From the NCBI GenBank assembly GCA_947168935.1, contig CAMVNV010000011.1, positions 1 through 44,853 on the forward strand: a stretch of DNA of 44,853 nt, written 5' to 3'. A program made the position numbers and the translations under genes. This stretch comes from an uncultured Butyrivibrio sp. (GTDB lineage Bacteria; Bacillota; Clostridia; Lachnospirales; Lachnospiraceae). The notes below the pieces were generated by a model. That model worked only from the letters and a program-made list of their open reading frames with translations, was not told where the DNA came from and ran no database searches. Below, piece by piece: positions 1 through 8,431 of the stretch. Position 1 is the first letter of the stretch; the number at the start of each line of letters is the position of its first letter.

Positions 1-131
1 GATGACCGCCTTCAATACGGTATGGAAGGTTGCAAACTGAGGATTCTTCTGACCAACTCAATCTTACTGTTATCTCAGACAAGAATACTGTCGGATATTA
101 CGACATGAATTCAAAGGTAAGCGTTGAGTAA
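1..131 (+). CDS. 3' end of an upstream gene, frame uncertain
   Basis: Coding-like sequence precedes the first complete gene, but the frame is not clear. Frame 3 reads DSSDQLNLTVISDKNTVGYY and closes at TAA 129-131, with codon choice like the neighbours, yet it has an in-frame TGA at 3-5. Frame 1 is open from the window edge (DDRLQYGMEGCKLR) and stops at TGA 106-108. Joining frame 1 to frame 3 near the AAA at about 34-36 would need one extra base, so a sequence error or a real frameshift is possible. In similar polysaccharide loci a Wzt-type ABC transporter ATPase with a C-terminal sugar-binding domain often sits here. That identity is a guess from position only. Confidence 0.3.
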
Positions 132-153
132 AGAACCTTTGGGAGGAATGGGT

Positions 154-2325
154 ATGGCGCAAGATGTCAAAATCGGAAATGTAACACTTAAGTTCGACCG
201 CTATAAGGGGATGGATCTTTACTGTGATGGACAGATTGAAGATGAACTTCTTGATATTGTTCAGAATAATGAACCATCTGAATTCCCAAGAATCATTGAA
301 GAAAAAGGAAGCTGGCCTGTTCTGTATCATTTGTCAGAGCAGCGCAGCAATATTATAGAGTGGATTCCTATGTCAGGATCAGAAAAGGTTCTGGAGGTAG
401 GATCAGGTTGCGGTGCCATAACTGGCAAGCTTTCTGAAAAGGCCGGATCTGTTACCTGCGTTGATCTTTCCAAGAAAAGAAGTGAGATCAATGCTTACAG
501 AAATAAAGGCTGTGATAATGTAACTATCCATGTTGGTAATTTCAAGGATATTGAACCGGACCTTCCCAATGACTTTGACTATATTTTCCTTATAGGTGTT
601 TTTGAATATGGTCAGGGATATATTGGAGGAGAATTCCCTTATGATAACTTCCTTAAGATGCTCAAAAAGCATCTCCATGCAGGTGGCCGTATAGTCATCG
701 CCATTGAGAACCGTATGGGACTTAAGTACCTTGCAGGATGTAGGGAAGATCACCTTGGAACATATTTTTCCGGAATAGAAGGTTACAATTCTGACAGTGT
801 AGCCAAAACCTTTACAAGAAATGGCCTTATCCAGATATTCAAAAGATGTGGAATAAATAATTATCATTTCTATTATCCTTATCCGGATTATAAGTTCATG
901 ACCATGATGCACTCGGACTATTACCTTCCGGGACTTGGTGAACTTAATGATAACGTGCGTAATTTTGACAATTCACGCATGATCCTTTTCAATGAAAAAT
1001 ATGCTTTTGACGGACTTGTAAAAGACGGAATGTACCAGGATTTTGCAAACTCCTTCGAAGTTATTATTGGTAATGAATTTCCAACTGTATTTTCAAAGTA
1101 TTCTAATGACAGAGCTTCTGAATTCAAGATCCGTACTGATATCTGCATAGACAGAGCAGGGAGAAGAGTTATCAGCAAGGCTCCTTTATGTGCTGAATCT
1201 GTTGATCATATAAACAGCATCAGAGATGCATATGAAGCATTAAAAGAGCGTTACAGAGGCGGAGATCTTGAGATCAATGATTGCCAGATAGATGAAAAGA
1301 CAGGTGTAGCAACATTTTCTTTTGTTAACGGTGAACCTCTTTCATCTCTTATGGACAGATGTCTTGCGGGTGATGATCTTGACGGCTTTGAAAAGCTCTT
1401 TAAGGAATACCTCCGCAGAATTTCCTATAACGAGGAAATGGAAGTATCTGATTACGACCTCATATTCAATAACATTTTAGTTAACGGACCTATCTGGACC
1501 GTTATTGACTATGAGTGGACCTATGGAAAGCGGATTCCGACTAAGGAGATAGCTTTCAGAGCGCTGTACTGCTATCTTGAAGAAGATGAAAAGCGTAGGA
1601 AGATAGGTGTAGACAAGTTTTATAAGGAACTTGGTCTGACAGAAGAAGAGGCTGCTGACCTTCTTGAAGAAGAAGCAGGTTTCCAGAAATATGTGACTGG
1701 AAATCGTATGTCCATGGTAGAAATCTGGAAGAAGATTGGCCAGAAAGCCACAGTTCCTCAGGAACTTCTTCCGCCTCCGGAAGTACCGGCTTTTAATCCT
1801 GAAGCAATAAAGCTTTATTATGATTATGGCGAGGGATTTTCTGAGGAGAATTCTCAGGAGCTTGATACTGAGTATGATAAGAATGGTAAAGCGGTTATAG
1901 AGCTTGAGCTTGATGATAATGTTGTAAAACTGCGTCTTGATCCTGTATCACATCCTTGCATTGTGTCACTTACAAGCGTTAAGTGGAACGATGAGAAGAT
2001 ACGTGATGATAATAGTGCTCTACAGATCCATCCGAACGGTGCATGGCTTTCTGATGAAAGTATTGTATTTGATTCTGATGATCCATGGATCGAATTTGAT
2101 TTTACTTCTGAAAACCTTAAAAAGAGGGCTGTTAACCGTATGAATATAAGACTTTCAATGTCCACTATTCATAAGAAACAGGCTCAGGATCTGGTTTCAT
2201 ATCAGTATGCCGGATCAGATGAGGACGAAAAAGAAGGACGCGGATTTGAAAAGCTGAAAGGTTTACTTAAAAATGGGCTTAAAAAAGATGGTACGTTCGT
2301 ACCTGACCGCAAACGCAAGGCATAA
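154..2325 (+). CDS. SAM methyltransferase fused to a kinase-like domain
   Basis: About 723 residues. GGGAGG at 141-146 sits 7 nt before ATG 154, so this start is preferred to the upstream TTG at 124. Residues about 79-87 (VLEVGSGCG) are class I methyltransferase motif I, followed by an acidic VDLS strand end. Further on, D435, N440 and D452 (in SDYDLIFNN and VIDYEW) have the spacing of a protein-kinase-like catalytic loop (Asp, Asn five later) and metal-binding Asp (twelve later). A plausible hinge, FVNGEPLSSL, lies upstream. The last 150 or so residues look like a beta-rich domain I do not recognise. The order methyltransferase then kinase recalls WbdD, the enterobacterial O-antigen chain terminator. 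Its 3' end overlaps the next GT gene. The methyltransferase call is firm; the kinase call is inference. Confidence 0.75.
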   Translation: MAQDVKIGNVTLKFDRYKGMDLYCDGQIEDELLDIVQNNEPSEFPRIIEEKGSWPVLYHLSEQRSNIIEWIPMSGSEKVLEVGSGCGAITGKLSEKAGSVTCVDLSKKRSEINAYRNKGCDNVTIHVGNFKDIEPDLPNDFDYIFLIGVFEYGQGYIGGEFPYDNFLKMLKKHLHAGGRIVIAIENRMGLKYLAGCREDHLGTYFSGIEGYNSDSVAKTFTRNGLIQIFKRCGINNYHFYYPYPDYKFMTMMHSDYYLPGLGELNDNVRNFDNSRMILFNEKYAFDGLVKDGMYQDFANSFEVIIGNEFPTVFSKYSNDRASEFKIRTDICIDRAGRRVISKAPLCAESVDHINSIRDAYEALKERYRGGDLEINDCQIDEKTGVATFSFVNGEPLSSLMDRCLAGDDLDGFEKLFKEYLRRISYNEEMEVSDYDLIFNNILVNGPIWTVIDYEWTYGKRIPTKEIAFRALYCYLEEDEKRRKIGVDKFYKELGLTEEEAADLLEEEAGFQKYVTGNRMSMVEIWKKIGQKATVPQELLPPPEVPAFNPEAIKLYYDYGEGFSEENSQELDTEYDKNGKAVIELELDDNVVKLRLDPVSHPCIVSLTSVKWNDEKIRDDNSALQIHPNGAWLSDESIVFDSDDPWIEFDFTSENLKKRAVNRMNIRLSMSTIHKKQAQDLVSYQYAGSDEDEKEGRGFEKLKGLLKNGLKKDGTFVPDRKRKA

Positions 2326-4384
2326 GCATCAACTTGCCGTTCGCAAAATGACCTTTCATTATGACGATTATATTGAAGAGGTCGAGAACGAAAAGCCTGA
2401 AACTAGCGGTGATTTTAAAATAACAACTGTATTTTATGATGGAATATTATCTTCTAATTCAAGTGAATCTACACTTCATAAAGTTGTAGAGAAAGCTGAT
2501 GAAGATGATATTATCGTCTTTTGTCGCAGGGAAGGAAGACTCTTTAAACATGCCAAAGAGCATATAGCAAATGCGTTTAAAGATAATCCTGATATAAACC
2601 TCCTGTATACAGATGAAGACGAGCTTAGTGTATCAGGCGTATCTGTAAATCCATATTTCAAGCCTGACTGGTCACCTAATTCATATCTTAATGCATTTTA
2701 TATTGGAAGTTTATTTGCAGCCAGGGCAGGACTAGTAAAAAAAGCATTAGAGAACATAGATAATCCGCTGATCATGCCTTGGGATAATGAACCAATACTT
2801 GATCAAAACAGCATGGCTCCTTGCGACAGACTCTTTGGTCACATGGCTTTAATTGAAGGCGGTTTTAATAAAAGAGATGGGATGAAGTTCCCTATATATC
2901 ACCTGGAACAGGTCCTTTTTCGCAGAGGATATGGAGAAGACCTTTTTCTTGGAAGACCTTTCCATGGTGAAGAACATGTAATTAAATCGCCAGTTAAGGT
3001 ATCGATTGTTATCCCTTCAAAAGACCATCCTGAGGTTCTAAAACAGTGCCTTGAATCACTCGTATCCTTTGGAAGCGGGTCTTCAAATGTAAGCTATGAG
3101 ATCATTGTTGTTGATAACGGAAGCAGTGCTGTCAACAGGATACAGTACGAGAATCTTGCATCACAGATCAAGGCAAAAGGTTCTGAGACTCACGAGCTTT
3201 ATGATATCCGCTATATTTATGCGCCTATAGAATTCAATTTCTCATATATGTGCAATCTTGGAGCAAAGAATGCGACAGGAGATTTAGTTCTTTTCCTAAA
3301 TGATGATATAGAAATTGTAGGTACAGGCTGGCTTAGAGAGCTGGCATATTATGCTATGCTTCCTCACGTAGGAGCAGTAGGATGTAAGCTTTTGTATCCA
3401 TCTGATCCTGAACTTAACCCGGATGGAAGTCTTATACAGCATGCAGGTCTTACGGCTATTCATATTGGACCTATGCACAAGCTTCAGCGTCTTTCTGATA
3501 CTAAGGAATACTATTTTGGGGCAAATAGAGGAACCCATGATATGTGCGGCGTTACAGCAGCATGTCTCATGATCTCTAAAGAAAAGTTTGATGCCATTGG
3601 CGGGTATTTTGAAGGTCTTGCAGTAGCATTTAATGATGTGGATCTTAACTACAGGCTTCTCGAAGAAGGCTATTACAATATCTGCTGTAATTATTTTAAT
3701 CTTGTTCATCATGAATCCCTTAGCAGGGGCGATGACAATGCTGATGCCAAAAAGACCGATCGTCTCATGAAAGAGAATGATACTCTTATGCAGCGTCATA
3801 TGCATATGTACGCAAGAGATCCTTTCTATCACAAGGCTTTGGTCAACGATGACGTGGCGCAGGATTATGATATGGCAGATCCAACGCTCCTTCATCCTGA
3901 TGAAATAGAGAGCAGTATAGCAACTGTTGTAAACAAGGGATATCCTGATAACTGGAATAATGAATGCGTCTGGTTTAGAACAGACTACATCGGATCACTT
4001 AGCAAGTGGAACAAGATGTACTATAAGGGCAGAAAAGAAACTCCTGTCAATAACACAGGATATTTTATAAAGGGTTACAGTTTTGTAATTGGCTCTGATA
4101 ACGCCCTTTTTGGAAGGACGCTATTACTTAGAAGAGTTAACAGTTCTAATGACCTTACTCCAGTCGATACATGCGTGTATTCTTTCAAGGTACATGATAT
4201 GCTTAGAGAGGATGTAGAGAAAAATCTCAAAGACCAGCAGGGCGTTGAGATAACAGGCTACAGACTCAGGATTGAAGATGGAGTTCTTGCACCTGGAACC
4301 TACCAGGCAGGAATGCTCTTTAAGGACATGACTTCAAGAACAAGAGTTATGAACTGGGGCACCAAGACCATGGAGGTACAGTGA
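2273..4384 (+). CDS. double-domain GT2 glycosyltransferase
   Basis: About 703 residues from ATG 2273, which overlaps the preceding gene by 53 bases. AAAGG lies about 10 nt upstream, but ATG 2288 and ATG 2348 are also possible starts. The N-terminal half carries the YTDEDELS and PYFKPDWSPNSYL elements of a degenerate GT2 module. The second half is a full GT-A domain: VSIVIPSKDHPEVLKQCLES, then VVDNGSS, LNDDIEIVGTGWL with the metal-binding Asp pair, a GAVGCKL block and an acidic NDVDLNYRL motif. A C-terminal beta-rich extension follows. The architecture is typical of cytosolic enzymes that add rhamnose, glucose or galactose to a lipid-linked surface glycan. Donor and acceptor cannot be read from sequence. 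It ends 1 nt before the next start, so the genes are one operon. Confidence 0.85.
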   Translation: MGLKKMVRSYLTANARHKHQLAVRKMTFHYDDYIEEVENEKPETSGDFKITTVFYDGILSSNSSESTLHKVVEKADEDDIIVFCRREGRLFKHAKEHIANAFKDNPDINLLYTDEDELSVSGVSVNPYFKPDWSPNSYLNAFYIGSLFAARAGLVKKALENIDNPLIMPWDNEPILDQNSMAPCDRLFGHMALIEGGFNKRDGMKFPIYHLEQVLFRRGYGEDLFLGRPFHGEEHVIKSPVKVSIVIPSKDHPEVLKQCLESLVSFGSGSSNVSYEIIVVDNGSSAVNRIQYENLASQIKAKGSETHELYDIRYIYAPIEFNFSYMCNLGAKNATGDLVLFLNDDIEIVGTGWLRELAYYAMLPHVGAVGCKLLYPSDPELNPDGSLIQHAGLTAIHIGPMHKLQRLSDTKEYYFGANRGTHDMCGVTAACLMISKEKFDAIGGYFEGLAVAFNDVDLNYRLLEEGYYNICCNYFNLVHHESLSRGDDNADAKKTDRLMKENDTLMQRHMHMYARDPFYHKALVNDDVAQDYDMADPTLLHPDEIESSIATVVNKGYPDNWNNECVWFRTDYIGSLSKWNKMYYKGRKETPVNNTGYFIKGYSFVIGSDNALFGRTLLLRRVNSSNDLTPVDTCVYSFKVHDMLREDVEKNLKDQQGVEITGYRLRIEDGVLAPGTYQAGMLFKDMTSRTRVMNWGTKTMEVQ

Positions 4385-4385
4385 A

Positions 4386-6401
4386 TTGGAAGACAAGCAA
4401 TTTGATTATAAAAGTGCATATGAAAGCGAGCGTTTAAAAACAGCTGATCTTTCCGAAAGAATTGCAAAGCTTGAGGAAGAAAGAGATGAAGCTTTAAGAA
4501 AGCTCGATAAGATCAAGGGAAGTAAGCTTTGGGCATTATCAAGTCCTTTCAGAAAGTTCTATCACTATGTAAAGCGCCAGAATACCAGGGTTAAAAACCT
4601 TGGATCTATCAGAGGCATAATTGCCAAGATCGGTTACAAAAAGCGTGAGCGAAAGGCAATGAGCCATTTTGGAACAGCAAGCTTCCCGGATGAAGCTAAA
4701 AGGCTTGAAGAAGCGCAGACTGTTTTCCCAAATATGGTTAAGATAAGTATCTTGACTCCTGTATATAATACTCCGGAGAAGTTTCTCAGGGATATGATAG
4801 AGTCTGTTACTAATCAGACATACCAGAATTGGCAGCTCTGCCTTGCCGATGGATCTGATGCTGACCACGCCTACGTTGGAGAGGTCATCAAGGAGTATCA
4901 GGACAAGGATGGCAAGGGCCGTATCAGCTACCAAAAGCTCAAGGTTAATGACGGAATATCCGGTAATACCAATGAATGCCTTAAGATGGCTGACGGAGAG
5001 TACATAGGTCTTTTTGATCATGATGATATTCTTCACCCTGAAGCTTTGTACATATATGTTAAAGCCATAAATGAGCAGGGTGCTGACTATATCTACTGCG
5101 ATGAGACAACCTTCCACGGTAATAGCATTGATCATATGGACACAATGCACTTTAAGCCTGACTATGCGGTAGACACATTAAGGGCTAATAACTATATCTG
5201 TCATTTCAGTGTATTTAAGAGGACTTTACTTGACGGAACTGAACTTTTCCGTAAGGAATTTGACGGAAGCCAGGATCATGATATGATCCTTCGCCTTACA
5301 GATCAGGCACAGAAGATCGTCCATATTCCAAGGCTCCTTTATTATTGGAGATCCCATCCAGGCTCAGTAGCATCAGGAATTGAAGCTAAGACTTATGCCA
5401 TAGAGGCAGCCAGAGGCGCTGTTGCTGATCATCTTAAAAGACACGGTTATAAGCACTTCAAGATTACAAGTACCAAAGCTTTTGAGACAATCTTCAAGAT
5501 CTCATATGAGATTGAGGGAAGACCTAAGATATCGATTGTTATTCCTAACTGTGACCATGAACAGGACCTTAGAAGATGTATCACATCTATCAAGGAAAAG
5601 TCCACATGGGATAACTATGAGATCATCGTAGTAGAGAATAACTCTAAGACTCAGGAAATAAGAGATTATTACAAAGAGCTGGAAAAAGAGCCATGGTCCT
5701 CTTTTGTCAAAGTTGTCAACTTTGGAAAACAGGATAAGTTCAATTATTCAGATGTTATGAATTTTGGTATAGCACATAGTGATGGCGATTACCTTGTTCT
5801 TCTCAATAATGATATCCAGATCATTACTGTTAACTGGATGGAAGAGTTGTTAATGTATGCTCAAAGGTCTGATGTTGGTGCAGTTGGAGCTAAGCTCTAC
5901 TTCCCAGACAGAAAGATTCAGCATGCCGGTGTTATCCTTGGACTTGGAGCGCACAGAACTGCAGGACATTCCCACTACGGAATGGAAGGCACAAACCTTG
6001 GATACATGGGACGCCTTTGCTATGCTCAGGATATGAGCGCTGTTACAGGCGCATGCCTTATGATTTCAAGAGCTAAATACGATGAAGTTGGAGGTCTCGA
6101 TCCATCTTTTGCCATATCTCTTAATGACGTTGATCTGTGCTTAAAGCTTCGTAAGGCCGGATACCTTAACGTATTCACACCATTTGCAGAAGCTTATCAT
6201 CACGAGTCAGCTTCAAGAGGTCTTGATGACTCAGGAGAAAAGGCAGAGCGTTACAACAAGGAGTCAGAACAGTTCAGAACTAAATGGAAAGATGTCCTTG
6301 AAAAGGGAGACCCTTACTACAATAAAAACTTTACTCTCGACAGAAGTGATTTTTCGGTAAATGTTGATGGCCAGGGCGATACAGTCCTTGGAGATCACTG
6401 A
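4386..6401 (+). CDS. tandem GT2 glycosyltransferase with N-terminal coiled coil
   Basis: About 671 residues from a TTG start. GGAGG at 4372-4376 is 9 nt upstream, and no ATG in frame lies near it. Residues about 12-45 form a charged coiled coil (ERIAKLEEERDEALRKLDKI). GT2 domain 1 begins with VSILTPVYNTPEKFLRDMIE and contains DHDDILHPEALY. GT2 domain 2 begins with ISIVIPNCDHEQDLRRCITS and contains LNNDIQIITVNWMEEL, GAVGAKLYFP and NDVDLCLKLR. Both domains keep acidic metal-binding motifs, so both may be active, which would let one chain add two sugars or alternate linkages. The specificity is unknown. A weak hairpin without a U-run follows, then the phosphomutase gene. Confidence 0.87.
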   Translation: MEDKQFDYKSAYESERLKTADLSERIAKLEEERDEALRKLDKIKGSKLWALSSPFRKFYHYVKRQNTRVKNLGSIRGIIAKIGYKKRERKAMSHFGTASFPDEAKRLEEAQTVFPNMVKISILTPVYNTPEKFLRDMIESVTNQTYQNWQLCLADGSDADHAYVGEVIKEYQDKDGKGRISYQKLKVNDGISGNTNECLKMADGEYIGLFDHDDILHPEALYIYVKAINEQGADYIYCDETTFHGNSIDHMDTMHFKPDYAVDTLRANNYICHFSVFKRTLLDGTELFRKEFDGSQDHDMILRLTDQAQKIVHIPRLLYYWRSHPGSVASGIEAKTYAIEAARGAVADHLKRHGYKHFKITSTKAFETIFKISYEIEGRPKISIVIPNCDHEQDLRRCITSIKEKSTWDNYEIIVVENNSKTQEIRDYYKELEKEPWSSFVKVVNFGKQDKFNYSDVMNFGIAHSDGDYLVLLNNDIQIITVNWMEELLMYAQRSDVGAVGAKLYFPDRKIQHAGVILGLGAHRTAGHSHYGMEGTNLGYMGRLCYAQDMSAVTGACLMISRAKYDEVGGLDPSFAISLNDVDLCLKLRKAGYLNVFTPFAEAYHHESASRGLDDSGEKAERYNKESEQFRTKWKDVLEKGDPYYNKNFTLDRSDFSVNVDGQGDTVLGDH

Positions 6402-6428
6402 TATTCTTGAATTAATAGTTCAGGAATA
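6402..6428 (+). other. weak inverted repeat after the GT operon
   Basis: TATTCTTGAA and TTCAGGAATA can pair over 10 positions (one G-U) around a 7-nt loop directly after the stop codon. No T-run follows, so this is not a convincing intrinsic terminator. It may be an RNA 3' end or processing site, and readthrough into the phosphomutase gene is likely. Confidence 0.3.
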
Positions 6429-6485
6429 TATAATAAAAGTACTTGAATAAATATGATGCATTAAAGTATAAGAGGAGGAACTATT

Positions 6486-8228
6486 ATGAGCGAAGCACAA
6501 AAGCAGTTCGAATATTGGTTGAATGATTCATATTTTGATGATACAACCAAGCAGGAGCTTCTTGCTATTCGTAACAACGAGGAAGAGGTAGAAGATCGTT
6601 TCTACAAGGAACTTGAGTTTGGTACAGGTGGTCTTCGAGGCGTAATCGGAGCCGGTACTAATCGTATGAATATCTATACAGTTCGTAAAGCTACTCAGGG
6701 GCTTGCAAACTATATCCTGAAAACTGCCGGAGAAGAAGGCAAGAAAAAAGGTGTAGCTATTTCTTATGACTGCCGTCGTTTCTCTCCTGAATTTGCTGAT
6801 GAGACAGCCAGATGTCTTGCAGCTAACGGAATCAAAGCATATGTGTTTGATGAGCTTCGTCCTACACCAGAGCTTTCATTCGCACTTAGAAAGCTTGGAT
6901 GTATAGCAGGTGTTATGGTCACAGCCAGTCACAACCCACCAGAATACAATGGATATAAGGCTTATTGGGAAGATGGCGCACAGGTTACTCCTCCTCATGA
7001 TACAGGAATCATGGATGCAGTTAAGGCTATTACTGACTACCATGAAGTTAAGACTATGCCAGCTGATGAAGCTAAGGCAGCAGGTCTTTACGAAACAATA
7101 GGCCAGGAAATGGATGATGCTTATATGGTTGAGCTCAAGAAGCAGATCCTTCATCCTGAAGCTATCAAGGCTATGGCTGACAAGCTTACTATCGTTTATA
7201 CACCATTCCATGGTACAGGTAATAAGCCGGTTCAGAGAATTCTTAAAGAGCTTGGTTTTAACAAGGTATTTATCGTTCCTGAGCAGGAACTTCCTGATCC
7301 TGACTTTACAACTCTTGATTATCCTAATCCTGAGGATCCAAAAGCATTTAAGCTTGCGCTTGAACTTGCAAAAGAAAAAGATGCTGATATCGTCCTTGCA
7401 ACAGATCCTGATGCAGACAGACTTGGAATCTATGCAAAAGACACTAAGACAGGTGAATACAAACAGTTCACAGGTAACATGTCCGGTATGCTCATAGGCG
7501 AATATATCCTTCGCGAGCGTACAAAACTTGGAAGCATGCCTGAGCGTCCTGCATTTGTAACTACAATCGTTACAACCAACATGGCTAAGCAGATCGCTAA
7601 TAAGTATGGCCTCCACTACATTGAGGTATTAACAGGCTTCAAGTATATCGGCGAGCAGATCAAGTGGTTTGAGGAAAAGAACAACGAGTACAATTACGTA
7701 TTCGGTCTTGAAGAGTCCTATGGATGTCTTGCAGGAACACATGCTCGTGATAAAGATGCTATCGTTGCAGTTATGATGCTCTGCGAACTTGCTGCATTCT
7801 ACAAGAATGAAGGTAAGACAGCATGGGATGCTATGGTTGATATCTACAATGAATATGGCTACTACAGAGAAGGTCAGTACTCTATCACAATGAAGGGTAT
7901 TGAAGGTGCTAAAGAGATCGCTGCTCTTATGGACAAGCTTAGAAGCAATCCTCCTAAGAAGTTCGGCGACTGGACAGTAGAAGAGTTCCGTGATTATAAG
8001 ACAGGTGAGACACTTGATCTTGCAACAGGAACAAAGGGTAAGACAGGACTTCCTGAATCTAACGTTCTGTACTTTGCACTTGATAATGATTCATGGTGCT
8101 GCGCACGTCCTTCAGGAACAGAGCCCAAGATCAAGTTCTACATGGGCGTAAAAGGTTCAAGCCTTGAAGATGCTAAGGAGCTTGAGGATAAGCTCACAGC
8201 TGCTGTTAAGGAAATTGCCGGCGTATAA
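6486..8228 (+). CDS. pgcA: alpha-phosphoglucomutase / phosphomannomutase (PgcA type)
   Basis: 580 residues, close to the length of Bacillus PgcA. It interconverts glucose-6-P and glucose-1-P (or mannose phosphates) in the cytosol, feeding nucleotide-sugar synthesis. The four family loops are present: the phosphoserine loop VMVTASHNPPEYNG with catalytic Ser148, the Mg loop DPDADRLG, the sugar loop GLEESYG and the phosphate loop RPSGTEPKIKFY. GGAGG at 6474-6478 lies 7 nt before ATG 6486. The gene sits inside the glycosyltransferase locus, which fits precursor supply for surface polysaccharide, and it ends at a strong terminator. Glucose versus mannose preference is not decided by eye, but the 580-residue subfamily is usually a phosphoglucomutase. 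Confidence 0.92.
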   Translation: MSEAQKQFEYWLNDSYFDDTTKQELLAIRNNEEEVEDRFYKELEFGTGGLRGVIGAGTNRMNIYTVRKATQGLANYILKTAGEEGKKKGVAISYDCRRFSPEFADETARCLAANGIKAYVFDELRPTPELSFALRKLGCIAGVMVTASHNPPEYNGYKAYWEDGAQVTPPHDTGIMDAVKAITDYHEVKTMPADEAKAAGLYETIGQEMDDAYMVELKKQILHPEAIKAMADKLTIVYTPFHGTGNKPVQRILKELGFNKVFIVPEQELPDPDFTTLDYPNPEDPKAFKLALELAKEKDADIVLATDPDADRLGIYAKDTKTGEYKQFTGNMSGMLIGEYILRERTKLGSMPERPAFVTTIVTTNMAKQIANKYGLHYIEVLTGFKYIGEQIKWFEEKNNEYNYVFGLEESYGCLAGTHARDKDAIVAVMMLCELAAFYKNEGKTAWDAMVDIYNEYGYYREGQYSITMKGIEGAKEIAALMDKLRSNPPKKFGDWTVEEFRDYKTGETLDLATGTKGKTGLPESNVLYFALDNDSWCCARPSGTEPKIKFYMGVKGSSLEDAKELEDKLTAAVKEIAGV

Positions 8229-8254
8229 GAAATACATCCAAATAAAAGTTTTAA

Positions 8255-8288
8255 ACAGTCCGGGAGCTTATGCTTCCGGGCTGTTTTT
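8255..8288 (+). terminator. intrinsic terminator after the phosphomutase gene
   Basis: ACAGTCCGGGAGC pairs with GCTTCCGGGCTGT (13 positions including two wobble pairs) around a TTAT loop and runs into TTTTT. It closes the upstream transcription unit, so the next GT gene needs its own promoter. Confidence 0.85.
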
Positions 8289-8336
8289 GTAGCACTTCAT
8301 AAATTGATTAAAGATGAACGAGGCACCGCGCCTTTG

Positions 8337-8345
8337 TGGTATACT
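8337..8345 (+). promoter_or_regulatory. extended -10 promoter for the GT/PGT operon
   Basis: TGGTATACT matches an extended -10 (TGnTATAAT). No good -35 is visible 17 nt upstream, as is common for extended -10 promoters. It lies just after the terminator at 8288 and about 85 nt before the GT gene at 8432. Confidence 0.45.
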
Positions 8346-8375
8346 GTAATGTGAGAAAGTTTGAAATGGTTATTT

Positions 8376-8389
8376 CAGACTGTAGTCTG
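8376..8389. promoter_or_regulatory. short perfect dyad in the leader
   Basis: CAGACT and AGTCTG form a perfect 6-bp inverted repeat around GT, about 30 nt downstream of the proposed -10 and 42 nt before the start codon. It could be an operator or a small leader hairpin. No regulator is assigned. Confidence 0.3.
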
Positions 8390-8431
8390 TCATTTAAGAC
8401 ATAGACATGAATATATCTAAGAAGAGGTCCT

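Noticed and set aside
3296-3895. 199-codon minus-strand frame in the first double GT2 gene
   Set aside because: Antisense shadow of a clear GT2 domain; no start signal.
6443-6472. TTGAAT-18-TATAAG promoter for the phosphoglucomutase gene
   Set aside because: The -10 abuts the Shine-Dalgarno sequence, so transcription would start at or after it.
6876-7616. 246-codon open frame on the minus strand
   Set aside because: It lies wholly inside the phosphoglucomutase gene, is rich in Cys/Ser/Ile and lacks a ribosome binding site; it is a frame shadow.
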